Assembly: GCA_951799405.1 (NCBI GenBank)
Contig: OX637335.1
Span: forward strand, 22,634,342 to 22,698,341
Length of the DNA stretch: 64,000 bases
DNA from: Agapetus fuscipes
Taxonomy: Eukaryota > Arthropoda > Insecta > Trichoptera > Glossosomatidae
Reading direction: 5' to 3'
Position 1 is the first letter of the stretch. Every line of letters starts with the position of its first letter. The notes beneath the pieces are model-generated. The model searched no databases, was not told the DNA's origin, and saw nothing but the letters and a program-made list of their open reading frames with translations. Positions 41,760-52,169 of the stretch are shown piece by piece. The translations under genes and the position numbers were made by a program.

Positions 41760-42813
41760 TTCTATGCTAGAACGACACAGTGATAAAACGAGGCATGACA
41801 GAACGACACATTACAGAACGGCACACGACAGAACGGCACATTACAGGAAGGCACGTTACAAAACGACACATGACATAACTACACATTACAGAACAACACA
41901 TGACGGAACATCACAATGACAGAAAACACCATATTGTAATGTTTTTGGTTAGAAATTGTCTCTAAATTAAAACATACTTGTCTTCTTTCTGAATATTTAT
42001 TTTCACTTAATTTATTTTTACATTTTATATTTATTTTTAACACATGGATTTATTTAACTACACTGGTTTTAGTTCACTGGTCGAATTTATTTATTGTATT
42101 GGTGGAGCTCCCAGATAAGACCGGTCAGTGCAAACAACTTGCCCCCTTTTATACTGAGAGAGTCGAACACTCCGGAACACATAATTGCTCGAAGCTTCTC
42201 GAAGTACTTAGTCTAGATACTTCTCTATTTACAGACAATTATCAATCCTATACCCACCAATACAATAAAGAATTCCTATAACTAACACTTATACATATTT
42301 TAATATATACATTGCCTATTTACATAACAATATATTGTATAATAATATAAAACGGAACTCATGCATGTATTATTTGGTAAAGCGTATAAAAAACACTGAC
42401 AAAATATCACAGGAAAGTACATCACAATGACAAAACATCATCAGACAAATTTCACATGACAAAACATCACATACCTAAAACATCACATACCTAAAACAGA
42501 ACATAAAATAAACGACACATGCACAAAACATCACAAAACAGAAATCATTATAAACGGCATTAAAAAAGTGAGACATGAAAAACATGAGAAAATGGAACTC
42601 ATGCGTGTATAATTTGATTAAGCTTATAAAAAAATATCCGTTGATGGTATGCTCTGTTTTAGGTATGTGATGTTTTGTCATGTTATATTTTGTCCTTGTG
42701 TTGTTTTGTCAAAGTGAAGTTTTGTCATGTGGTGTATTGTCATTGTGATGTTCTGTCATGTGTCTTTATGTCATGTGTCGTTCTGTCACTGTGCCGTTCT
42801 ATCCTGTCACCCC
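41760..42813. mobile_element. Foldback element FB-B, locus 2 (1.05 kb)
   Basis: Left arm 41760-41932: tgctagaacgacacagtgat aaaacg..., ~11 repeats of about 15 bp. A second forward block at 42397-42545 (acatcacaatgacaaaacat, acatacctaaaacatcacat). Right arm 42650-42813: the complement, ending ttctgtcactgtgccgttct atcctgtcac. The central 42000-42390 is unique. Terminal consensus GCTAGAACGRCACAGTGA is shared with the loci at 6213 and 62698. Confidence 0.8.
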
Positions 42814-42814
42814 T

Positions 42815-43285
42815 AAGAACTTTATTCCATTTTGTTTTATTCAATCTTTCTAACTTTTGTTAATATCGATGATACACGATTCTGCTGCTGTTGTGCTCTG
42901 AATAAAGGAAATCGTTTCAGGCTTTTCAAATTATCTTTGTCATGCAATTTTTGTTGTAGATGAAATATCAAATGCTTGTCATTTTTTTTTTGACAAATAG
43001 AGCTTTGATAGTTGGATTAAAATAAAAGAACAGTAAAATCAATCACAGCTAGCTTTTGGGGTATCCTTGAATTATTTGTCATTTTTAATTAATAACTTAT
43101 TCTTTTATTTCCATATTTTTCTTTTTTTTTAAAGTATCGTATCACAATTCATGATGACAGTGATAGAGAATTCAACAAATAATGACTTGCGTTACTTAAT
43201 TTTACGAGCTGTTTATAATACGAGATAACGTCTACGCTTTTATTGACTTCTTAACCCTCAATCTACCTTCACTTAAGCATTAAGC
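42815..43285. other. AT-rich unassigned sequence
   Basis: No gene or recognised repeat. Confidence 0.45.
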
Positions 43286-43289
43286 CCTA

Positions 43290-44348
43290 CCTACGGAGGT
43301 GCTATGCCGTTTGGTTCTACAACGTGTTGTAGCTTGTATATGTTCTACGCCGATTGTATCCTGTAGCATTATAGATTCTACACCGATTGTTTCATGTAGC
43401 AGGATATGTTCTACCCTGTTGGTAAACCGTAGCAGTATAGGTTTTAGGTCGATTGTAACCCATAGTACATTAGGCTCTACGGCAATTGTAGCCCATAGCA
43501 CTATAGACTCTACGCCGATTATGTTATGTAGCAGTATACGTTTTACGCTGATTGTATTGTGTAGCAGTACAGGTTCTACGGCGATTGTAGCTCATATCAC
43601 ATAAGGTTCTACACTTATTGTAGCCCATAGCACTAAAGGCTCTACGCTGATTGATTTATGCAGCAATGTAAGTTCAACTTCGATTGAATCCTGTAGTAGT
43701 ACAGGTTTTACGGTGATTTTAGTTCATAGTACATAAGGTTCTACACTTTTTGTAGCCCGTATTACTTTAGGCTCTACACCGATGGTATCCTGCAGCAGTA
43801 TATGTTGTTCATTGTTAGCAGACCGAAGCAGTATAGGTTGTACGCTGATTGCAGCCCATTGCACACAAGGATCTACAGTGATCGTAGCACAAAGCACTAC
43901 AGGTTCTACGCTGTAGAGTGTAGACGATCCACGATTGTAGTTCATAGCTGTTTATTCTACGATTAATGGGTTATACAACGATCTAAAAGTGGTTCTTTTA
44001 AGTTCTACACCGATTATGGCAATATTTGCTCTACGCTGATTTAAGTCCGCGTCAATATAGGTAATACGCCGATTGCGACCCTTATCAATATAGGCTGTAT
44101 AGTAATAATGACTACGCTGATTTTAGTCCATTACACTATAGGCTCTCCGATAGTATTCCGTAGCAGTATAGGCTCTACGCTGATTTTAGTATTTTACACT
44201 ATAGGCTCTACGCCTATAGTAGTCCGTAGCAGTATAGGCACTACGCCAGTAGTAGCCCACAGCAATATAGGCTCTACGCTGATTTTAGTCCGTTACACTA
44301 AAGGCTCTACGCCGATAGTAGTCTTTAGCAGTATATGCTCTACGTCGT
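43290..44348 (+). repeat. 33 bp degenerate minisatellite, ~32 copies
   Basis: The unit is of the form taggctctacgccgattgta gtccgtagcagta, read head to tail for ~1.06 kb. Copies differ by several substitutions and occasional 1-3 bp indels. Because 33 is divisible by 3, long open frames with an 11-residue period (for example STPIVSCSSIG-like) appear in several frames; they shift at indels and are not genes. Confidence 0.93.
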
Positions 44349-44349
44349 A

Positions 44350-45250
44350 GCATTTGTATATTGTTAGCGATGGCTCCATTAGGCCGGCAGTGCGTGGCGT
44401 GCGCGCAGACTGGCTACGCCGCAATAAGTCCAAGTTTTCTTCAGGCAGGTAATGAAGTTGTTGGGGGCGGGGCCGCGCCCACCCAGCCGGGCGGACCAAC
44501 TTCCCGCCCGGAATCTGACAAACTCCGGCAGGGATAATTAACCCCCGAGCAAATCAACCCAACTTTTCAATCGCATTTACATTCATCATTCATTTTATCT
44601 GCACCCCGACTGGAAAAAAATACGTTCCAACTCAATCGTTGCGTTGGCCCAAGTTGCACACATTTTATGTTACTGAATGAATTGATAAAATTTTGCAAGT
44701 AACGACAGAAATGAAGGTTGAAGGGGATATTGGCGGTGAGCATGTAATGTTACATATTTTTAATTATTGTTTTCGTTGCTCCTAATTTCAAGCTTACTGC
44801 CCGAGTGTTGTTCGAAAACGGTTTTTTAGCTTTTTTAAAAATGATTTATTTATTAAAACAATATAATTATTACAGTACAATAATAACAATACAGGAAGAA
44901 GATGTTATGTAACAAAAGTATGGTAGAATGACGCCTTTTTCATATTGTCTCAGGCTTATATACCTTCACATGACCTAGGTCCATGAGTTACAATTGGGAC
45001 GTGAAATGTGGGCATGTGATGGTATGCATTAACGATCTTAGGTCTAGTTATCAACTCTAGAAGTAATATACATTTATCAATCATTTTTATTAGCTGAAAA
45101 CCTTGCAAAAAGTTAAAAGGTATTCTGTGAATAACAATTAATTAGAAATACAGGTGTTGTTGTAATTTGTATCTTAATTAGTTTAAATGTTTGCTTACCT
45201 AAAAGGTTCCATCAAAATGGGGACATAACTCCCGCACGTAATTTTTATTT
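44350..45250. other. Unassigned sequence; GC-rich at 44370-44520
   Basis: 44370-44520 (ggcggggccgcgcccaccca, cgcgcagactggctacgcc) is the most GC-rich non-exonic patch in the intron. A 68-codon minus-strand frame crosses it into the 33 bp array, arguing against a gene. It could be a regulatory element or a repeat with no second copy here. Confidence 0.35.
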
Positions 45251-45251
45251 C

Positions 45252-45500
45252 CCTTGACTTCAACATTAGTATGAGGATCAGCCCCCATGCTATTAAAAAG
45301 TGGTCCACATCGCCAATGTTACACCTGTTTAAGTGAAGCGCAACAAAAATTGCAGAGTTTGTGTTCATTTGTAATACCTATATGTTCTTATTTTCTTAGT
45401 ACACAACCAACATATGCGTGCGTGAATTTACACGCGTCTTCTTGTGATCATGCATTTCATATGAATCTTAAATGTTAATATATCTTTTCAGTTTCGACTG
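45252..45500 (+). mobile_element. S1 retroposon, diverged
   Basis: ccttgacttcaacattagta tgaggatcagcccc to atatcttttcagtttcgac. An old copy with full extent but no TTAGA tail. Confidence 0.8.
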
Positions 45501-46010
45501 AAGTTTATAATTTAATTAACTTTGACCTAAAGTGTTAACCTTAACTAGGGGCGTTTTTTTGTATCTATACATTTTAAAGTAAAACACTATGGTTGACAGT
45601 AAACGTAAAGCTTAATGCTTAAAGGATACGGAGCTCGCTAATTCTTCCTCCTGATTTTGTTCTGCTTAATAATGCTACAATGACAGTCAGCTGTGAAGTT
45701 CGTAGAAGTTTCAGATTCAAATTGTAATGATTTACTGATGGGGTGTCAATCTGCCATTAGAAGACGACTCTGCTTTTCCATCAGCTATACGAGTACTTTT
45801 CTTATAATTTCATTGTTTAAAGCACATTGGAATGACATGTTTCGCGAAATTGTTCTTTCGTGTCTCGACCGTGAATAAAAGGTTCATTCTTCTTTTACTT
45901 TTTTCTTTTGCTTACATTTCGTAAGTTCTAAGCGTAGCTTCTTTGGAGCTCTGTTACTTTCTGATTAGAATCGAATTATCATCGACTATTATAAGCCGGA
46001 GTACTTTTTC
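45500..46010. other. Unassigned sequence
   Basis: Nothing recognised. Confidence 0.45.
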
Positions 46011-46014
46011 ACCT

Positions 46015-46288
46015 AGCTGCAAATTTGCCAAGAAATGTTAACATATAAGATTTATATTAAATGCATGTTCACAAACGTGTAAGTTCGCGCTTACAAATGC
46101 TGCATTTGTACATACAAATTAAAATCCAAACCTTAAATGAACATAAGCAATAAATAAAAACATAAAAAAATAAAAATAAATATACCTGCTACTTTGGCTA
46201 ATCTTCCCTGAAACAGTGGTAACATTTGCAAAGTGAACCATTTTTTACAGTATGGTTGATCAGCCTTATACCAACCTATAAGTCAAGA
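46015..46288 (-). mobile_element. S1 retroposon with A-rich internal insertion
   Basis: Minus-strand S1 from cttgacttataggttggtat. Between 46149 and 46186 an A-rich stretch (taaaaacataaaaaaataaa) interrupts the normal aagccctgcaac block. 175 bp upstream of the ttv acceptor. Confidence 0.83.
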
Positions 46289-46464
46289 TAACAACTTGAA
46301 GGAAGCAACTTGAGGTGAAATAAATGCTCAATTTGTGAAAATTAAACTGAGTGTTTTGTTAAAAAATTATGCCTTCTCATAAAAAAATAATTGCTATTGT
46401 GTAAATACACAAACTCTGAGAAGCTTAACTTTATTGACAATTTGTTTGTTGTTTGTTTCCGCAG

Positions 46465-46728
46465 ATAATCGCCGAGCGCATCCACGGCGCCGCCCGCCGC
46501 GACTCCCTGTCCTGGAACTCCTCCCCTGGCGCGCTGGTCTCCCTGCCGCGCTACGCCGACACTCGTGCCGCCTTTCCCTTCTGGTCCGTGGCCTTGGGCG
46601 GCGCCCCCGCGCAGCGCAAGTTCACCGCCCTCATCTACTGCCAGCTGGGCGCGCCCGCCCCCACGGCGCCCCAGCAGCCGCTGCACAGGCTCATCAGGAA
46701 CATGGCGAGGGCCAAGCATGTGGACAAG
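46465..46728 (+). CDS. ttv: Internal exon of exostosin-1 / tout-velu, 88 codons, linker and start of the GT64 domain
   Basis: Seen: a 264 bp GC-rich open segment with acceptor gtttccgcag and donor gtaatg, phase 0 at both ends. It begins IIAERIHGAARRDSLSWNSS and runs on through PGALVSLPRYAD, FPFWSVALG, RKFTALIYCQLG and LHRLIRNMARAKHVDK. The SLSWNSSPGAL-LP motif and the KFTA-IY entry into the glycosyltransferase 64 fold match EXT1 and Ttv. This exon joins directly to 16364-16483 (TTLE + IIAERI). It contains only the first strand of the GT64 domain. The DXD metal-binding site and the rest of the catalytic domain must lie in exons beyond the window. Third-position GC is very high compared with the surrounding intron. 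A stretch rich in A, P and Q (LGAPAPTAPQQ) replaces a less proline-rich segment of other EXT1s. No disruption is seen. A degenerate LINE copy begins within about 40 bp of the donor. Confidence 0.93.
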
Positions 46729-46764
46729 GTAATGCTTACATTGGATGATAATGGAGTCGTGTTA

Positions 46765-47085
46765 TTTCCCTTCATCTTATTCTTCATTGCTGAGGGTCGT
46801 GACCCTTGTGAAAGACATCACTCTGCTCAAGGTCTCTCTTTATTAGGCTGTCCTTAGCGCTTTAACCACCAAGGTGCCTAATGCTGTCACTTAATGATTG
46901 ATTTCCTTCTTCTTTTCCTTTTCCTCTCCAAGCTGCCTATCTCGACCAATCGTTCCAGGCTATCTCCTCTTCCTACTTCATCTGCCGATGTGCTCAATGT
47001 CGCACATGCCTCTGATTTCTGGTTCCTTAATGCGTCTTTTAGTGTTTTTCTAGTGGAGTGTTTTCTGTCAAAATGTTCTGAGTAG
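46765..47085 (-). mobile_element. Decayed LINE C-terminus, paralogue of 24655-25125
   Basis: ttgctgagggtcgtgaccct tgtgaaag, aagctgcctatctcgaccaa tcgttccagg and agtggagtgttttc line up in order with 24663-25100 on the same strand. Frameshifts and internal deletions throughout. Starts ~37 bp after the exon donor. Confidence 0.68.
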
Positions 47086-47134
47086 GCTCTACGCTACAAT
47101 TTCAAGCACGCGAAACGTTCAAAACAAAAGTTCT

Positions 47135-47302
47135 GCCTGGAAGTCTCATCACCACGGTAATCCTTACCTACCGAATATCGGTAATATTTGTACGAAGACC
47201 TGTCAATCCAAGATGGCCGTAAGTGAACAGCTGATTTGTCTTCATACAAATATTACCAATATTCGGTAGATAAGAATTACCGTGGTGATGAGACTTCCAG
47301 GC
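47135..47302. mobile_element. Hairpin MITE M1, complete (168 bp)
   Basis: gcctggaagtctcatcacca cggtaat... is complemented by ...attaccgtggtgatgagact tccaggc. Arms of ~64 bp with few mismatches, loop containing ctgtcaatccaagatggccg taag. Right arm and loop recur at 39755-39868. Confidence 0.9.
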
Positions 47303-47304
47303 CT

Positions 47305-48620
47305 TGGATATCTCAGTGTTAATCTGGATTTGTGCTGTAAAATATTTCTGTTTTATCTCCAAAAAATACATTTTGTTACTTAAAAGTGACGTGGTTGCAG
47401 CTTTGATTAGACCAAGACTAGCAAATTGTTTCAGACACAAGGAAACAACCAAACTCAAGTACAGAAGCAAGAGAATAATTGAAGAATTAAAATCACATTC
47501 ATGAAGACGTTTTCATATTGTGTTGTTCACAAATATAATTTTATCTCCTCCGCTAGGTTCCCTCCTAGTGAGAAGCTGTCTGATATCGCCTGCTCGCGTC
47601 CCTCCCCCTGCAATGATTTATCGCGCACTTCTTTACACTTCTCCGAAGTGAACTGAAGTTGGAGACAAATCGTTATCGCATCTCTTCAAAATATTCCCAA
47701 AATACGCGCGCAGGTCTACAGGACCCCGAGTATAAGACATTGAAACTCTGCCATAGCGCTTATCAAAAAATGTATAAAAACAATCAAACACTAAATGAAT
47801 GGGTAATGAATGAGTGCAGTGAAAACGAGAATATGAGTGAAATATGGAAAAACTGTTTTGCAAGAAATTTAATTTATTCAGTAGTTTCAGTTTTTCCATG
47901 TTCTCTCAAAAACTATTGACGTGTTAAATAAAAAATGGCCTATATGATGGTAAACCATGTATAATTCTGCAATCTAAAACTTTTTTTTTTCTTCAAAATA
48001 AAGCGCATACGAAAATAACGATAAAAATATAAAAAAACGTGTTTTTTTTAAATATTTTTTTTGTGGTATCACTTTTTAAGTTATATATATTTTTTTACGT
48101 TTATAATTAAGATAACAAAATTAATAAACACGCCTGATTTTTTTCATTACTGTCACTCTTTTATTAAGATAAAGTTTAAGAAACAAAAACGACAGATTTA
48201 GTGTATAAAACACTCTAAAAAGTAAAGATCTATATTTAAACAACTGCAGAGTGTGGACCATCTCATATCTGGCCGGAAGATAGTTTTCTTGCATTTGGGA
48301 ATGACGCCGGTGGGCGATTGTTTGTAACGGCCGGAAGTGCCGGCCGGACTATAAATCGCCATTATGGGCTCCAGGCCATATGGCCGTAAGCGTAGGCCGT
48401 AGACCGTAAAGATGGAGCTACAATGCTCGCGAATGTGAAGGTTACGATCGCCTAATTCATTATTATGTTTTGTTGGAGTAAGTACAATACTTATTTTTTT
48501 CAGTATCAACATCGAGAAGCTTGCTATCAGTTAAAGAGTTAGTCTATAACTGTCCTTAGTTTTTTTCCTCTTATAATATTTTATTTGAAATTCAAAACAA
48601 AAATATTTTTGAAGAGAAAA
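47305..48620. other. Unassigned sequence
   Basis: 48285-48420 is GC-rich with repeated ggccgta/ggccgg motifs (tggccgtaagcgtaggccgt) and no coding signal. Short open frames at 47304-47504 and 47659-47919 have no recognised motif. Confidence 0.35.
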
Positions 48621-48624
48621 GCAA

Positions 48625-48848
48625 TTCACCAACCTATTTTGACTGGCCAGAAACAGGTATTAATATAATCAATTAATAATTATATTGTTTTATTTTAATG
48701 AATTATTAATTAATAATTACTCAACTACATCTGTGGAACCAGGGTCAAAGTTATGGTCAAATGACCAAGGCGGGGAACGAACCAACGTTATTAATTTCCA
48801 AATACGCTAGAAACATCAGCCCACTTGGCTCCTCGGCCATAACAACGA
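48625..48848 (-). mobile_element. S4 SINE with AT-rich expansion
   Basis: Minus strand: ttatggccgaggagccaagt, aataacgttggttcgttccc, ttgaccataactttgaccct; 3' end aaaataggttggtgaattgc. An (ATTAAT)n-like stretch (48660-48720) is inserted before the 3' end. Confidence 0.75.
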
Positions 48849-48850
48849 AT

Positions 48851-49101
48851 AATATTCTTCACGCTACTTGTTATCTAGCAATAATTCCACAAGGAATGCC
48901 ACCCGAGGTATGCTATTAGCTTCAGTAACATCGAACCATTTATTTATAGAGCAATGATAACGCCTCTGACCTAAAGGCTATTTTTTAGTCTTGCCGTTGC
49001 TTTTACTTCACGGGAAGGCCTTCCGCCAATATAAAACTTTGTATGAGCGTCCATGTGCAGTGGGTCCTTCTGGCACATACATACAGGACGGGTATGAGGA
49101 G
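48851..49101 (-). mobile_element. S5 repeat (tRNA-like), copy 1
   Basis: Shares cctcatacccgtcctgtatg, acgctcatacaaagttttat, cgtgaagtaaaagcaacggc and ggttcgatgttactgaagct (minus strand) with 56288-56519 in inverted orientation. A B-box-like ggttcgat lies ~70 bp after ggcaagac, as in S4. Confidence 0.65.
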
Positions 49102-49319
49102 GGTTGTCCTTAATTGCCGTACATTATGGTGTGCTCAGATGTAAAGCGATGCGGCAAAGCTCTATACAATATCATTACGTAATAACCCGTGTTATTTGAT
49201 CTAATAATTCAATTGTAGTATTAGCCAATATCCATTAGACAATGGAGCGCTTAGCCAGGATATTGGCAGATAAATACCCTTTATAACATATACTGTAAGG
49301 GATTATTTTAAGGACAATA

Positions 49320-50027
49320 CCTTGACTTATAGGTTGGTATGCGGCTGACCACCCATGCTGTAAAAATGGTTCACTTTGCCAATGTCACCCCTGTCTCAGG
49401 GACGGACGGCAAGAGTTGCAGGGTGTATGTCCATTTGAGATTTGGTTTTTATGTTGTAGGTTCACATGAGGCATGTGCAAGCGCGAACTTGTACGTGTCT
49501 GGTTGTGAGAATGCATGTAATGTTTCCATGTCACTCCTCTATTGCAGAATCTTCACTGGCTGCGTGTCCCGGAGAGAGTGGAATTCAAAATGTGCCTGTT
49601 GGTATTTAAAGCACTCAGAGGAACGGCCCCTTCTTACTTAGCCGAATTATGTAAGCTTGACGAGATTTTTGATAAGCGGTGCACTCTTCGCTCGGCGCAG
49701 AGTGATGCTATCAACAAGCTGAAAATGCCATCTCGACGGAGCAGAACGGGCTTTGGGGATAGGGCGTTCAGTTCGGCGGGACCGTTGTGCTGGAACCGGC
49801 TGCCTTTGAAGCTGAGGACAGAAACCAGCGAGGAGCGTTTCAGGAAGGAGCTGAAGACCACCATCTTCACACGAAGAGAGTGAGCGGTGGGCGCCCTTGG
49901 GGTGGCTGGAGCCACTAAACGGCGCCCAAAAGAAGAATAAGTCATCCAAATATATATATATATATAATGTGAATCTCCAATGTAACATATCCTTGCAACT
50001 TAGATTAGATTAGATTAGATTAGATTA
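49320..50027 (+). mobile_element. S1 retroposon interrupted by a LINE
   Basis: 5' part 49320-49524 (ccttgacttataggttggta ... gcatgtaatgt), 3' part 49967-50027 (aatgtgaatctccaatgtaa ... TTAGA repeats). GACAATA at 49313-49319 and 50028-50034 is the target duplication of the original S1 insertion. Confidence 0.9.
49525..49966 (+). mobile_element. LINE C-terminus (CR1/Kiri-like) inserted in S1
   Basis: Open for 113 codons: NLHWLRVPERVEFKMCLLVF, KALRGTAPSYLAEL, TGFGDRAFSSAGPLCWNRLP, FRKELKTTIF, stop at 49881. A short 3' UTR ends in (TA)n. AATGT flanks the insert on both sides. The LHWL-VPER---K...FGDRAFS-AGP--WN-LP pattern is the CR1-group C-terminus. 5'-truncated but with no internal frameshift, so recent relative to the S1 it disrupted. 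Confidence 0.88.
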
Positions 50028-50070
50028 GACAATAACCATGCAATAGCATTATTATTGTGTTGCTTAATTC

Positions 50071-50327
50071 CTTGACTTATAGGTTGGTATGAGGCCAACC
50101 ATCCATACTGTAAAGAATGGTTCATTTTGCTAATGTCACCGCTGATTCAGGGAAGGTCGGCAGGAGTTGCAGGGTTTATGCTCATTTGAGATTCGGGTTT
50201 TTATATTGTAGGTTCACATGCGGCATATTTAAGCACGAACTTATACGTGTTTGCTTGTGGGTATACATTTAATATAAATCTTTAAAGTATGTAATATATC
50301 TTTGCAACTTAGATTACAGATTATATA
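50071..50327 (+). mobile_element. S1 retroposon, full length
   Basis: ccttgacttataggttggta to tttgcaacttagattacaga. The third of three S1 units within 1.4 kb on the same strand. Confidence 0.88.
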
Positions 50328-50533
50328 TTACAGACAGATAAACCAAACACAACTACAAACATCTTACATATACATAACAATATTTTGTCAATTTTTGGGG
50401 TGTATCGTTTTATCTCGAAAAAATAATGGTTACAAAACTGAAGAATATTTTTTCTCGCGGTTGCTAGAGTATGTTTTTTTTTTATTTGATTATCAAACAC
50501 TTTCAATAGGTTTGGAAGCTTTCACGGCCAATT

Positions 50534-50742
50534 TCACTTCACTTTGCCAATGTCACCCCTGTTACAGGGAAGGACGGCAAGAGTTGCAGGGTGTATGTCC
50601 ATTTGAGATTGGTTTTTATGCTGTAGGCTCACATGAGGCATGCGCAAGCGCGAACTTGTACGTATCTGGTTGTGAGAATGCATGTAATATGAATCTCCAA
50701 TGTAACATATCTTTGCAACTTAGATTAGATTAGATTAGATTA
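50534..50742 (+). mobile_element. S1 retroposon, 5'-truncated
   Basis: tcactttgccaatgtcaccc to four TTAGA units. Close to the copy at 49320 (both share tgtatgtccatttgagat). Confidence 0.88.
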
Positions 50743-50929
50743 CGGCCGGTTTTAGTTGACATAACAATCACAAAAGGCTAGCTTTGTTTCCAGAACACCA
50801 GATCCCGTAAGAAGATCACAGCGACTAGCCAACCGCTGATTATGCCCATCGGAGCAATGGGCGAAACTGTCCGGAATGAATCGACCAGACCACGGCTTCT
50901 TCTTTTTCTTCTGTTTCAATCCTAGGATT

Positions 50930-51175
50930 GGTTTGCAGCAATATATTTTATTCTTGTTCTCCATTCCTCCCTGTCTTGTGCGGCTCTTTTTAGGTCTGCA
51001 TATGTTGAGCAGCGCACGTCCACCAGCAGGTCCTCCAGGTACTCTTGGCGTGGGCGTCCCCTAGAGTTGGTCCCCTCGGTCATCCCCTCCATTATGGCAT
51101 GCAAGAGACCTTCTTGTCGCATTACATGGCCGATCCATCTTGCACGCCTTTCGGACAAAGTCCTGAGCACGGCTA
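50930..51175 (-). mobile_element. LINE C-terminus (RTE-like)
   Basis: Minus strand, 82 codons open: LRTLSERRARWIGHVMRQEG, LLHAIMEGMTEGTNSRGRPR, DLKRAAQDREEWRTRIKYIA, stop. RR-RWIGHV-R...E G---GRPR......A-DR--WR is the RTE-type C-terminal end. Confidence 0.85.
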
Positions 51176-51179
51176 CATA

Positions 51180-51650
51180 GCCCGAAAAAAGTGATTGTTA
51201 TGTCTTTTTCAATAGGTTTTGTGATTTAAGATGAATGGCGCATGTGTCACCGACCATTGTGTACCTGCCCTCTGATGGAGTGTTCAGGAACACGGCCTGC
51301 AAGCAGCGTCTTCAGAAGTAGCAAGTTTATTGGAAAGGCATTATTTCATTGCGGGCTGCTTCCGTTTTATGCCTTATGTCTCCACAGTATAAAACATTGC
51401 GTCAACTCCTCTCGATTGTGTAAATCGAAAAAGTGTACGAAAACTTAATCACTCGCTAGAAGTGCTGTTGCACATTTAAATATTTTCGATTCACGCAATT
51501 GAAGGGAGTTTTATGTAATCGTTTAATACTCGTGGTACAGAACCTAGCCCGCGTCATCAATGCTAAGCCTCCTACAAACAATGGATTGTCATTCAACATT
51601 CATGAACGACATCTTTGTATGTTACCACACGGTAGTAGACGCGTAGCATT
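51180..51650. other. Unassigned sequence
   Basis: cactcgctagaagtgctgtt (51452) is a diverged match to 36008. Otherwise nothing recognised. Confidence 0.4.
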
Positions 51651-51654
51651 TTCC

Positions 51655-51954
51655 GGTTGAGAGTGCTTGCATTTCATGCCGAGACCTTGAGCTCGACTTC
51701 GAATCCCACCGAGGTTGTCAGGAATGATTTCTCGTTTCGTTGTTTATTTCAAACTCAAAATAAAATACAGATAAGGTTCATTCAGCATTCACAAGAAATA
51801 AATACAAGCTGGAAACCCACACTTCAAGTTAAGTGGTTGGCGTAATGCTGGCTCCCTTACATGTAAAAATAAATAAGTTCCACTCGCCACATGCGAAACC
51901 CTTCGGGGATAACGCGTCAAGAAGTTACACTATATGTGTAGCTTAGTTGCATTT
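51655..51954 (+). mobile_element. S3 SINE, near full length
   Basis: gagagtgcttgcatttcatg, cttcgaatcccaccgaggtt, body, tatgtgtagcttagttgcat. The A-box half of the head is lost. Confidence 0.86.
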
Positions 51955-52169
51955 ACTGAATTCGCCTTGAGCTTTATGAAATATCTTCACCTGGTAGTCA
52001 TGCATTCAATTTGAGTTTCGACTTTTGTGCCCCTGTGCTTGTTCGAGCGCTCAACAAGTAAATAAGCCTAATAGTATTATTATTGATGATGATAAGGATA
52101 TAGAATCCATATTTTCGGGCTTGTAAACCATGGTCAAATAATTCTTTTGTAGGCTGCTTTATTCTTCTT

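Larger units (their letters stand above)
16484..46464 (+). other. ttv: ttv intron, 29,981 bp, repeat-filled
   Basis: Bounded by the GT donor after exon 16364-16483 and the AG acceptor before exon 46465-46728. The two exons are phase-compatible (0/0) and encode adjacent parts of the same protein. No exon-like GC-rich open segment with splice sites matching EXT1 was found between them. Most of the length is accounted for by SINE, LINE, foldback and MITE copies listed separately. Confidence 0.85.

Noticed and set aside
43280..44350. Possible repetitive protein with 11-residue period
   Set aside because: Frame shifts at indels between repeats, open in multiple frames and both strands, no N- or C-terminal unique part.
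44293..44499. Minus-strand frame across the GC-rich patch as an exon
   Set aside because: It runs directly into the 33 bp minisatellite, and no acceptor or donor pair bounds it convincingly.
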